Shown here: piece by piece, positions 49,068 to 57,268 of the stretch
Layout: every line of letters begins with the position of its first letter
Numbering within the stretch: the first letter of the stretch is position 1
Source of the DNA: JANPEZ01 sp031423155
GTDB lineage: Bacteria > Actinomycetota > UBA4738 > HRBIN12
DNA: 64,000 nucleotides
Assembly (NCBI GenBank): GCA_031423155.1
Contig: JANPEZ010000033.1
Location: forward strand, 1-64,000
Direction: 5' to 3'
Program-made: the position numbers and the translations under genes
Notes under the pieces: model-generated
The model's input: the letters and a program-made list of their open reading frames with translations, nothing else
The model's database searches: none
What the model was told of the DNA's origin: nothing

Positions 49068-50678
49068 TCAGACGGCGTCGTGGACGACCCGTCCGGCCGC
49101 AAGGGTCATCTGAACCTTCGTGTCCCCCAGGGGACCAGGCTCGAAGACGTTGCGGTCGGCGACGACCAGATCGGCTCGCTTGCCGACCTCTATCGAACCG
49201 GCGTCGTCGTCGTGGTTGACGTATGCGCTACCCCGGGTGAAAGCCGCAAGACAGGTCGGCAGGTCCAGAGCCTGTTCGGGAAGCAATGGTTCGCCGTCGC
49301 GGTTGCCCGGGTCGGTCCGGGTGATGGCGACCTCCATCTCCAGGAAGGGGTTGGGCGAGCTGACTCCCCAGTCGCTCCCCATAGCCAGAACGGCACCGGA
49401 GCGCTGCATGTCTGCGAACGGGTAGAGCATCCGCGCGCGGTCGGGGCCAACCTTGGAGAGGGTCAGCTCCTCCATCTGGGGATCGTTGCAAGCCCAGAGG
49501 GGCTGGCAGTTCGCGACGACTCCGAGAGGGCGGAACCTCGAGACGTCTTGCGGCGTAACGAACTGCAGATGCGCGATGTGGTGGCGCAGGTCGCTCATGC
49601 CGTTTGCTGCTCGGGCGACTTCGACGGCGTCCAATGCCTGCCGCACGGCCCTGTCGCCTATCGCGTGCATGTGAACCTGGAACTCGGCCGCGTCCAGCAG
49701 GGTCAGCGCTTCCTTCAGCGGTTCCGCATCCACGTATGAGATGCCCAATGGTCGGTCGCCTTCCCCGCACGGACCGAGATAGGGATCCAGCAGAGCGCAG
49801 GTGCAGTTCTCGACGACGCCGTCGGTCATGATCTTGACGGTGCTCGCTCGCAGGCGACCCCCGTCGGCCCAGGAGCGTTGCTCCTGAAAGCCCTCAACCT
49901 GCGAGGCGCCGCCGTGACGATCCCACCAAAGCGCCGCCGAGACCCGCGCCGTGAGTTCGCCCGAGTCGGCCATCTCGCGGTAGACCTTCAACAGGTCGGG
50001 GCGTACCCAAGCGTCCTGCCAACCCGTGATCCCCAGAGGGTGCAGGAAACGCTGCGCGCGCAGGATCGCCTCCTTCCACTCGGACGCGTCCGGCTGTGGA
50101 ACGAACCGTTCGTAGAACGAGTACGCGGCTCCCTCGTGAAGCGAGCCGGTCGGCTCACCCGACGACGGGTCCTTCACGATGCGCCCGTCCCACGGATCGG
50201 GGGTCGAGGCATCTATCCCGGCCAGCTCCAGCGCCCGCGAGTTCACCCAGGCTCCGTGCACATCTTTGTTCATCAAGAACACGGGCCGGCCGGGCACGAT
50301 CGTGTCCAGATCTCGCTTGTCGGGGTTGCCTCCCGGGAAGTCGAACATCGCCCATCCCCCGCCGATGATCCAGGGCTCATCGGGATGCACGGCCGCGTAC
50401 TCGCCGATGTGATCGAGGTAGGCGCTCTTTCCCGAGAGGTGATCCAGGCGTACCCTCCCGAGGTCGCGGCCGGCGAAGGCCGGATGGATGTGGGCGTCGT
50501 GGAATCCCGGCAGGATCATCGGACCGCGCACGACCTCGGCTTTGGGACCAGCAGCCTCGCGAACCTCCTCCTCGGTTCCGACCGCCGTTATCCGGTCCCC
50601 GGTGATGGCCACGGCCCGCGCCCAACTCCGCGCGGCGTCCACCGTGTACACGTCTCCGAGCAGGACCAGGTCCGCCAT
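49068..50678 (-). CDS. Amidohydrolase family protein (YtcJ-like)
   Basis: 536 residues from ATG 50678 (MADLVLLGDVYTVDAARSWA); the open frame goes on upstream but overlaps ureAB on the other strand. Metal-site motifs: LPGFHDAHIHPAF, FQVHMHAIGDRAVRQAL, LRHHIAHLQFV and LAMGSDWGVSSPNPF, ending GKRADLVVAD. YtcJ-type enzymes hydrolyse amide or formyl groups; substrate not known. Divergent from the urease-like genes, so a pathway link is possible. Leaderless start 8 bases after TAGCGT. Confidence 0.88.
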   Translation of the reverse strand: MADLVLLGDVYTVDAARSWARAVAITGDRITAVGTEEEVREAAGPKAEVVRGPMILPGFHDAHIHPAFAGRDLGRVRLDHLSGKSAYLDHIGEYAAVHPDEPWIIGGGWAMFDFPGGNPDKRDLDTIVPGRPVFLMNKDVHGAWVNSRALELAGIDASTPDPWDGRIVKDPSSGEPTGSLHEGAAYSFYERFVPQPDASEWKEAILRAQRFLHPLGITGWQDAWVRPDLLKVYREMADSGELTARVSAALWWDRHGGASQVEGFQEQRSWADGGRLRASTVKIMTDGVVENCTCALLDPYLGPCGEGDRPLGISYVDAEPLKEALTLLDAAEFQVHMHAIGDRAVRQALDAVEVARAANGMSDLRHHIAHLQFVTPQDVSRFRPLGVVANCQPLWACNDPQMEELTLSKVGPDRARMLYPFADMQRSGAVLAMGSDWGVSSPNPFLEMEVAITRTDPGNRDGEPLLPEQALDLPTCLAAFTRGSAYVNHDDDAGSIEVGKRADLVVADRNVFEPGPLGDTKVQMTLAAGRVVHDAV

Positions 50679-50686
50679 GGCGGGGC

Positions 50687-50692
50687 ACGCTA
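50687..50692 (-). promoter_or_regulatory. -10 box TAGCGT for leaderless amidohydrolase gene
   Basis: TAGCGT with an 8-base gap to the ATG at 50678. Confidence 0.48.
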
Positions 50693-50725
50693 GTCGCTCG
50701 GCCCCGGCCTCACAACCGGGCGGCG

Positions 50726-50731
50726 TAGACT
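50726..50731 (+). promoter_or_regulatory. -10 box TAGACT for ureAB
   Basis: TAGACT 22 bases before the ureAB ATG; the message would have a leader of about 15 bases containing GTGAGGACC as ribosome binding site. It stands back to back with the amidohydrolase promoter. Confidence 0.45.
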
Positions 50732-50753
50732 TCGCCCTCGTGAGGACCATCAC

Positions 50754-51338
50754 ATGCAACTGACCCCCACCGAAGAAGAGCGCCTGCGGGTCTTCACCGC
50801 GGCCGAACTCGCTCGCAAGATTCTGGCCCGCGGACTGAAGTTGAGCGCTCCCGAAGCGGTAGCACTGGCGTGCGACGAGATGCACATGGCCGCGCGTGCG
50901 GGGGCCTCTTACGACGAGGTCGTTGCGGCCGGCTTCGCCGCCGTCGGCCCCGACCGAGTGATCGAAGGTGTCGCCGACATCGCGGCCGAGATCAGGGTCG
51001 AGGTCTCGATGGACGACGGCTCCAGGCTCGTCGTCTTGAGAGAGCCCTTCGGCCCGGCTGCAGACGGGGGCCCCGGGTCGGTCGCGTTCGCCGAGGGAGA
51101 CATCGCGCTTGCGCCCGGGCGCGCACGGATCCGGCTGAGCGTCACCAACACCTCGACCAAACCCGTGCGCGTTTCCTCTCATTTCCCGTTCGCGGAGACC
51201 AACGCCAAGCTCTCGTTCGACCGAGAAGCCGCCCGGGGGTTCCGGCTAGACCTGGCCGCCGGAGATTCACTGAGATGGGCGCCCGGCGAGACCAAGGAAG
51301 CCCCCCTGGTCGCGTACGCAGGCCAAAGCGATGCCTGA
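50754..51338 (+). CDS. ureAB: Fused urease gamma-beta subunit, urease-like
   Basis: 194 residues. UreA part about 1-95: MQLTPTEEERLRVFTAAELA, ARGLKLSAPEAVALACDEM. UreB part about 108-190: GDIALAPGRARIRLSVTNTS, SSHFPFAETNAKLSFDREAARGFRLD, WAPGETKEAPLVAYAG. The UreA helix DEMHMAARAGASYDEV differs from typical EIMEGARDGKSV. UreA and UreB build the trimeric urease shell around UreC; the fusion resembles the two-subunit enzymes. Overlaps ureC by 8 bases. Confidence 0.88.
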   Translation: MQLTPTEEERLRVFTAAELARKILARGLKLSAPEAVALACDEMHMAARAGASYDEVVAAGFAAVGPDRVIEGVADIAAEIRVEVSMDDGSRLVVLREPFGPAADGGPGSVAFAEGDIALAPGRARIRLSVTNTSTKPVRVSSHFPFAETNAKLSFDREAARGFRLDLAAGDSLRWAPGETKEAPLVAYAGQSDA

Positions 51339-53025
51339 GTCCATCTCGCGGGCCGAACACGCCCTCCGCCACGGCCCGACCACCGGGGACATCGTGCGCT
51401 TGGGCGACACGAACCTTCACATCCGGATCGAACGGGACCTGACCGACCCTGCCGACCAGGCGCTGTGGGGATACGCGAAGAACTTCCGCTCGAGGATGAG
51501 CCAGTTCGACCGCGCGACCTCCGAGAGCGAGCTGGACGCCGTGATCGGCGGGGCCATCGTGATCGACCCCACGATAGGCATCGTCAAGGCCGACGTCGGC
51601 ATCAAGGACGGCCGCATCGTCGGCATAGGACGGGCCGGCAACCCCGACATCACCGACGGCGTCGACCTGACGATCGGACCGGGAACCTGGCCCATCCCTT
51701 GCCACGGCCTGATCATCACCGCCGGCGCGATCGATACCCATGTTCACCTGCTCTCGCCGCGGCTGATCCCTGTGGCTCTTTCCGCCGGGGTAACGACGTT
51801 GATCACTGCGGGTTTCGAGGAGCCCGCGTGGCGGATGCTTCGAACCCTAGAGGCCTTCGAGCGCACTCCGGTCAACATCGGCATCCAAGCGTCCGCTCGT
51901 ACCGAGGTGCCGGGTTACGCCGAGAGGGTCATCGAGTCCGGCGCGGTCGGTCTGAAGATCCACGAGGATTGGGGCGCCTACCCGCGCATCGTCGACGCGA
52001 CCTGCTCGGTGGCCGACGCCTACGACGTCGCGGTGTGCATGCACACGGATGGCCTGAACGAGTCGTGCGAACTGGATGAGACCGTCGCCGCCATCGCCGG
52101 ACGGACCGTGCACGCCTACCACGTCGAGGGCACGGGGGGCGGTCACATCCCCGACCTGCTCGCGATCGTGCGAGAGCCGAACGTCATCTGCTCCTCCACC
52201 ACTCCGGGTCTGCCGTACGGAGTCTCGGCCGCGAGCGAAGCCGTGGACATGATCCTCATCGCCCACGAGGGGAACCCCGGCGTGCTTGCGGACCTGGAGG
52301 GCGCGCGGGAGCGCGTTCGCCACACGACGATGGCCGCCGAGGGACCGCTGCACGAGCTGGGCGCCATATCCATCATCAACAGCGACTCGCAGGGGATGGG
52401 CCGCATCGGCGAGACCGTGCGCAGAACCTGGCAGCTCGCCCACGTGATGAAAGCGTGGCGCGGGACCGAAGCGGGCTCGCGGTGGCTGCCCGACGAAGGG
52501 ACCGACGACAATGAGCGCGTCCTCAGGTACCTGGCGAAGTACACCATCGAGCCGGCCATCACGCACGGCATCTCAGGGGAAGTCGGCTCGCTTGTGCCCG
52601 GCCATCTGGCCGACCTGGTCCTTTGGGATCCGGCCTCCTTCGGCGCGAAGCCGTTGGCCGTGATGAAGGGTGGGGTCGTTTCCTGGAGCGCGATGGGCGA
52701 AGGCAACGCCTCGATCCACGGATCCGAACCGACGCGATACGGCCCAGACTGGGGCGCGGAAGGTGACGCGTCAGCTGCCCTTTCCACCACCTTCGTCTCG
52801 GCCGCCGCAAGAGATCGGGATATCGCGGCGACCCTGGGTACCCGCAGGCGCGTCGTCGCGGTCGCAGGGACCAGAGGATTGAGCCGAGCAGACCTGCTCC
52901 TCAACCGGAGCATCGCCACGATCGAGGTCGCGCCCGGGGATGGAACCGTGACCCTGGACGGTCGCGTCCTGGCCGCCGAACCCGTCCGCGAAGTTCCCCT
53001 GGGCCGGCGCTACTTCCTCTCGTAG
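51331..53025 (+). CDS. ureC: Divergent urease alpha-subunit homologue, altered substrate pocket
   Basis: 564 residues. All six metal ligands of urease are kept: HVH in IDTHVH, the carbamylated Lys and the next His in GLKIHEDWG, His in MHTDGLNES, His in AYHVEGTGGGH, Asp in NSDSQGMGRIGE. The flap His is kept in LIAHEGNP but the flap Cys is Ala. Between GVTT and WRML only 10 residues remain, where ureases have about 24 (the loop GGTGP...ATTCTPGP that carries one of the urea-contacting Ala carbonyls); the other contact Ala, in SDSQAMG, is Gly. I infer a dinuclear-metal hydrolase for a substrate larger than urea. No ureDEFG nearby; a Pot-type transporter follows after 87 bases. Confidence 0.82.
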   Translation: MPESISRAEHALRHGPTTGDIVRLGDTNLHIRIERDLTDPADQALWGYAKNFRSRMSQFDRATSESELDAVIGGAIVIDPTIGIVKADVGIKDGRIVGIGRAGNPDITDGVDLTIGPGTWPIPCHGLIITAGAIDTHVHLLSPRLIPVALSAGVTTLITAGFEEPAWRMLRTLEAFERTPVNIGIQASARTEVPGYAERVIESGAVGLKIHEDWGAYPRIVDATCSVADAYDVAVCMHTDGLNESCELDETVAAIAGRTVHAYHVEGTGGGHIPDLLAIVREPNVICSSTTPGLPYGVSAASEAVDMILIAHEGNPGVLADLEGARERVRHTTMAAEGPLHELGAISIINSDSQGMGRIGETVRRTWQLAHVMKAWRGTEAGSRWLPDEGTDDNERVLRYLAKYTIEPAITHGISGEVGSLVPGHLADLVLWDPASFGAKPLAVMKGGVVSWSAMGEGNASIHGSEPTRYGPDWGAEGDASAALSTTFVSAAARDRDIAATLGTRRRVVAVAGTRGLSRADLLLNRSIATIEVAPGDGTVTLDGRVLAAEPVREVPLGRRYFLS

Positions 53026-53051
53026 CCCCGAAGCGCTACCCCAGAACGTGT

Positions 53052-53102
53052 TGCAGGATCGCACTGGCTCCTGCACACTCCCCGTGAAAGTCCGAGGGGA
53101 GT
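53052..53102 (+). promoter_or_regulatory. Two tandem hairpins in the ureC-potA gap
   Basis: Hairpin 1: TGCAGGA / TCCTGCA, 7 base pairs, 10-base loop (53052-53075). Hairpin 2: ACTCCCC / GGGGAGT, 7 base pairs, 12-base loop (53077-53102). The 3' arm of hairpin 2 carries the only purine-rich ribosome binding site (GAGGGGAG, about 10 bases before the potA ATG), so folding would hide it. No T-run follows, hence not simple terminators. Confidence 0.6.
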
Positions 53103-53112
53103 CCGCGACACC

Positions 53113-54249
53113 ATGAGGGCAGAGAACGGTTCCGTCCTGCTGATCGACGTCACCAAGCACTTCGGCTCGGTGACCGCCGTCGACGGCATCAACCTTCAGG
53201 TCGAGCCCGGGGAGTTCCTATCGCTGCTCGGGCCCTCCGGGTGCGGCAAGACCACCACTCTTCGGATGCTCGCGGGCTTCGAAGACCCCGATGGCGGGGA
53301 GATCCGTATCTCAGGGTATGCGGTGCAGGGGATCCCACCTCACAAACGCGACGTGAATACCGTCTTTCAGAACTACGCGCTCTTCCCTCACATGACGGTC
53401 TCGGAGAACGTGGCCTACGGACTCCGCCAGAAGAAGGTCGACAAGGCAGAGATCGGCAGGCGCGTCGGCGAGGCTCTCGAGATGGTCAAGATGAGCAAGC
53501 TGGCAGGACGCAAGCCTCGCGAGATGTCCGGGGGTCAGCAGCAGAGGATCGCGCTGGCTCGCGCGCTCGTGAACCGGCCGAGCCTGCTGCTTCTGGACGA
53601 GCCCCTGGGTGCCCTGGACCGCAAACTCCGCGAGGAGATGCAGATCGAGCTCAAGCTCCTGCAGTCGCAGGTGGGGATCACCTTCATCTTCGTCACCCAC
53701 GACCAGGACGAGGCGCTGTCGATGAGCGACCGGATCGCCGTCATGCTCGATGGCCGCGTCGAGCAGCTGGGAGACCCGGACACCATCTACGACCACCCCG
53801 AGACCGCCTTCGTAGCCGGCTTCATCGGAAAGCAGAACTTCTTCGAGGGAACGGCTCGAGACCAAGGCCGGACCGTCCAAGGGGATGGCTGGACCTTCCG
53901 CACGGCCCTGGAGCCGGTCGGCGCCGCGGATGGACTAGCGGCGCTGGCCGCCGTCCGGCCCGAGGCGATAACGGTTTCGAGCGCAGAGACTCCCGGGGCG
54001 CAGAACGCGATCTCGGGGACGCTGGCGAACGTCTCTCATCTGGGAGACGTGATCCAGTTCGTCATCCTGACCCCGGGGCGCAAGGAGATCATCGCGCGGC
54101 TACCTCGCCCGCGCGCTCCTCGCCTGGAGGTCGGATCCACCGTTTGGTGCTCATGGGACGCGGACCACACCCACGTCTTCGGAGCAGATCAGGCGGCGAA
54201 GGTCTTGGCCGACCCTGCCGCGGGTGCGGCGGTTATGGCGGCCGAGTAG
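53113..54249 (+). CDS. potA: Polyamine-type ABC transporter ATPase
   Basis: 378 residues. Walker A GPSGCGKTTTLRMLAGFED, Q-loop VFQNYALFPHMTV, signature MSGGQQQRIALARAL, Walker B LLLLDEPLGALD, switch VTHDQDEALSMSD, then a TOBE domain (about 285-365) as in PotA. Powers import by the PotB/C channel. First gene of potA-potD-potB-potC. Confidence 0.92.
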   Translation: MRAENGSVLLIDVTKHFGSVTAVDGINLQVEPGEFLSLLGPSGCGKTTTLRMLAGFEDPDGGEIRISGYAVQGIPPHKRDVNTVFQNYALFPHMTVSENVAYGLRQKKVDKAEIGRRVGEALEMVKMSKLAGRKPREMSGGQQQRIALARALVNRPSLLLLDEPLGALDRKLREEMQIELKLLQSQVGITFIFVTHDQDEALSMSDRIAVMLDGRVEQLGDPDTIYDHPETAFVAGFIGKQNFFEGTARDQGRTVQGDGWTFRTALEPVGAADGLAALAAVRPEAITVSSAETPGAQNAISGTLANVSHLGDVIQFVILTPGRKEIIARLPRPRAPRLEVGSTVWCSWDADHTHVFGADQAAKVLADPAAGAAVMAAE

Positions 54250-54272
54250 AGCAAGGACGAGAGGGGGAAGCA

Positions 54273-55457
54273 GTGAAAGATCCGAACGTGAACCTGAACA
54301 TCCTGGCCAGCCCTGAGGCGGCCAGGCAGCTCAGCCGTAGGGCATTCCTCGGGGGCTCAGTGGTGGCTGCGCTTTCCGGCAGCGTGATCCTGTCGGCATG
54401 CGCCAAGGGTAGTTCCTCGGTCGCAGGAGGCCCCACCGGTGGCGCGACCGCGGGCCCGATGGAGGACACACTGAACTTCTATCACTGGGCCGAGTACGAC
54501 GACCCGAAGCTGTTCAAGAAGTTCACCGACGACTTCGGTCCAGCGACGAAGATCGACGTCTACGCCTCCAACGAAGAGATGATCGCCAAGCTGGTGGCGG
54601 CAGCCGGAACCAGCGGATACGACGTCGTCGTGCCGACCGGCGTCTACATCCCCCAGATGGTCGAGAACGGCCTGCTGTCCGAACTCGACCTGACCCGGCT
54701 GCCGAACTTCGCCAACGTCGAGGAGCAATACAAGAACCAGCCATGGGATCCGGGCAACAAGCACTCGGTCTGCAAGGACTGGGGCTCCACCGGCTGGCTG
54801 GTCGACACCTCGCTCGTGACTGCGCCGATCGTGACGTGGTCGGACTTCATCGACACATGCATGGGTGAGGCTTCCGGAAACTGCTCGGTCCTGGACGCGC
54901 CGGGCAACCTCACCGGCATCTACTTCTGGGCCAACGGCATCGACTGGACCACCGAGGACCCTGCCGACCTGGATGCCTGCGAGGCTTTCATCGTCGATGA
55001 GCTCGCTCCTCACGTGAAAGCGTTCGACTCCTACCCGGGCATCGCGCTCACCCAGGGCAACTACGCGATCTCTAACGCCTGGAACGGTGATGCGAGGCAA
55101 GGGCTCCTCGCGGTCAAGGACCCTGAGCGCTACGCCTGGGGTCTGGGTTCGCCCGAGACCGAGCTGTGGATGGACAACTGGTGCATCCTTGCGGACGCGC
55201 CTCACCCGAACGCTGCCTACGGCTGGATCGATTTCATCCTCGATCCGGCGACCTCGCTGCAGGACCTTCAGTTCCACGGTTACAACACCGGCATCACAGG
55301 GGTGCAGGAGGCGGCGCAGGCTGCGGGCTTCGAGTTCCTGGATATCGTCTTCTTCACCGACGAGCAGGTGGCCACGATGAAGGCCGGCGCCGTGAACTCC
55401 GCTAGCCAGCGTCTCGTGGACATCTGGAACAAGGCAAAGGCCGCGGCGGGCGGCTAG
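54273..55457 (+). CDS. potD: Spermidine/putrescine-type substrate-binding lipoprotein
   Basis: 394 residues from GTG 54273, with GGGGGAAG 5 bases upstream. The N-terminus has a twin-arginine motif SRRAFLGGS and a lipobox LSAC at about residue 42, so it is likely a Tat-exported lipoprotein. The PotD/PotF fold follows (LNFYHWAEYDDPKLFKKF, GYDVVVPTGVYIPQMVENGLL, NYAISNAWNGDARQGL). It carries several extra Cys. Polyamine is the usual ligand; the exact one here may differ. Confidence 0.9.
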   Translation: MKDPNVNLNILASPEAARQLSRRAFLGGSVVAALSGSVILSACAKGSSSVAGGPTGGATAGPMEDTLNFYHWAEYDDPKLFKKFTDDFGPATKIDVYASNEEMIAKLVAAAGTSGYDVVVPTGVYIPQMVENGLLSELDLTRLPNFANVEEQYKNQPWDPGNKHSVCKDWGSTGWLVDTSLVTAPIVTWSDFIDTCMGEASGNCSVLDAPGNLTGIYFWANGIDWTTEDPADLDACEAFIVDELAPHVKAFDSYPGIALTQGNYAISNAWNGDARQGLLAVKDPERYAWGLGSPETELWMDNWCILADAPHPNAAYGWIDFILDPATSLQDLQFHGYNTGITGVQEAAQAAGFEFLDIVFFTDEQVATMKAGAVNSASQRLVDIWNKAKAAAGG

Positions 55458-56387
55458 ATGGTCCAGCGTGTAGCTGAGTCCGAAGCGGGGGCCCGGAGGA
55501 TCCGGGCTCCCCGCTTCGTGATGGCGCTGCCGGCATGGGTCTGGTTCATGTTCTTCTTCACGATCCCGGTACTTTGGATCGTCTACTACTCGTTCGGTTA
55601 CAAGCCGGACATCTTCCACACGATAGCGACCGACAGGCTGTCACTGGACAGTTACAGGGAAGCCCTCAGCCCAACCTTCTTCAAGGTCTTCTCCCAAACG
55701 CTCCGGATCTCGCTCATCGGAACAGGGCTCTGCCTGCTCATCGGTTTCCCCTTCGCCTACTGGCTGGCGACGCGCGTGGCGGCAAGGTGGCGGGGAGTCC
55801 TGCTCGGGCTGGTCATCGTGCCGTTCTTCGTGAACTTCTTGGTCAGGACCATCGGGTGGCTGATCATCCTTTCACCGCAAGGGCCCTTGTCCACGCTCCT
55901 GCAGGACCTGGGGCTACGGAGCGAGCCGCTGCACCTGCTTCAGACCGTCGGCGCGGTACAACTCGGTGTCGTCTACAACTACCTGGCCCTGATGATCTTC
56001 CCGTTGTTCGTAGCGCTGGACCGCCTCGACCCCTCGATGAGGGAGGCCTCGAAGGACCTGGGCGCCAACCGCTGGAAGACCTTCCGACAGGTGACGTTGC
56101 CGCTCGCCTCACCGGGCATCGTCGCCGGGTTGCTTCTCGTGTTCATCCCGCTCACGGGCGACTACATAACGGCGACGGTCCTTGGCGGGGCCAAGGGCAA
56201 CATGGCCGGCGCCCTGGTCGCCAGCCAGTTCTCGGTCGCCCAGAACTGGTCGCTCGGCTCGGCCCAAGCCGTCATCTTGATCGTCATGATCCTGGGAGCG
56301 GTCGCGACCTTCGCGGCACTCGGTCTGGTTATCCGCACGATCGCGCGCGCTTCTCGCAAGATCACCCTCCCGGAGGTGGTCGCATGA
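55458..56387 (+). CDS. potB: ABC transporter permease PotB
   Basis: 309 residues, ATG directly after the potD stop. Six membrane helices and the permease EAA loop: EASKDLGANRWKTFRQVTLPLASPG (about 195-220). PotB-type start FVMALPAWVWFMFFFTIPVLWIVYYSF. Overlaps potC as ATGA. Confidence 0.93.
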   Translation: MVQRVAESEAGARRIRAPRFVMALPAWVWFMFFFTIPVLWIVYYSFGYKPDIFHTIATDRLSLDSYREALSPTFFKVFSQTLRISLIGTGLCLLIGFPFAYWLATRVAARWRGVLLGLVIVPFFVNFLVRTIGWLIILSPQGPLSTLLQDLGLRSEPLHLLQTVGAVQLGVVYNYLALMIFPLFVALDRLDPSMREASKDLGANRWKTFRQVTLPLASPGIVAGLLLVFIPLTGDYITATVLGGAKGNMAGALVASQFSVAQNWSLGSAQAVILIVMILGAVATFAALGLVIRTIARASRKITLPEVVA

Positions 56388-57268
56388 GCTCGGCCGTCGT
56401 ACGGGGGGCCCGGCATCGCCGCGACCTGACTAACCTCGCGCTGCGGCTGTGGGGGGTGCTGGTCTTCGTCTTCCTATTCCTGCCGATCCTGATGATCGTC
56501 ATCTACTCCTTCAACAACGGCCGGGCTCTGCTCGTGTGGAACGGCTTCGGGTTCGACGGGTTCCATACGGGCCTGACGAACCCGACGATCACGAACGCGA
56601 TCAAGACCTCGGTAGCCGCGGCCGCCGGCACCGCTTTCATCTCGACGATCCTGGGGTCGTTCGCGGGCATCGCACTCGCCCGGCGCAAAGGCAAGTGGAC
56701 CCCTCTGTTCATGGGCCTGGTGTTCCTCATCCTTGTCACTCCCGAGATCGTCAACGCCATCGCGCTGCTCATCTGGTACGTGCGGATCGGCGGACCGTTC
56801 GGCCCCGACACAGCGATCCCGGCGATCAGCTACGGGATGCTGCGCCTCTGGGTCGGGCACTCGCTCTTCTCCACAGCCGTCGTGACGCTGATCGTCCGTG
56901 CCCGCTTGGAGGGACTCGAGGAGTCCCTCGAGGAAGCGGCCGCGGACCTCTACGCGACCCCGACGAAGCGTTTCCGCGAGATCACACTGCCCCTGATGAT
57001 GCCGGCGGTGCTGGCGGGAGCCTTACTGTCGTTCAGCTTCAGCCTCGACGACACGATCATCTCTTCTTTCGTGAGCGTCGCTGGCGCCTCACCCTGGCCG
57101 GTCTACGTCTTCTCATCGATCAGGGCGGTCCTGCGGCCCGAGGTCGCCTCCATCTCGACCCTGCTCCTGCTCCTGACACTCATCGCGATCGCCTGCGTGG
57201 CGATCGTGCTGCGAAAGAGCGGGCAGTCGACCGAAGAGGTCGCCGGCACGATGACCGGAGTCGGCTAG
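56384..57268 (+). CDS. potC: ABC transporter permease PotC
   Basis: 294 residues from ATG 56384. Six helices; EAA loop EAAADLYATPTKRFREITLPLMMP; ends with a short cytoplasmic tail. Pairs with PotB. Its TAG stop shares the bases CTAG with the stop of the convergent phosphoesterase gene. Confidence 0.93.
   Translation: MSSAVVRGARHRRDLTNLALRLWGVLVFVFLFLPILMIVIYSFNNGRALLVWNGFGFDGFHTGLTNPTITNAIKTSVAAAAGTAFISTILGSFAGIALARRKGKWTPLFMGLVFLILVTPEIVNAIALLIWYVRIGGPFGPDTAIPAISYGMLRLWVGHSLFSTAVVTLIVRARLEGLEESLEEAAADLYATPTKRFREITLPLMMPAVLAGALLSFSFSLDDTIISSFVSVAGASPWPVYVFSSIRAVLRPEVASISTLLLLLTLIAIACVAIVLRKSGQSTEEVAGTMTGVG

Noticed and set aside
53052..53102. Known guanidine riboswitch (mini-ykkC has two hairpins)
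   Set aside because: The loops lack the ACGR motif required in mini-ykkC, and no ykkC or guanidine-III consensus is seen.
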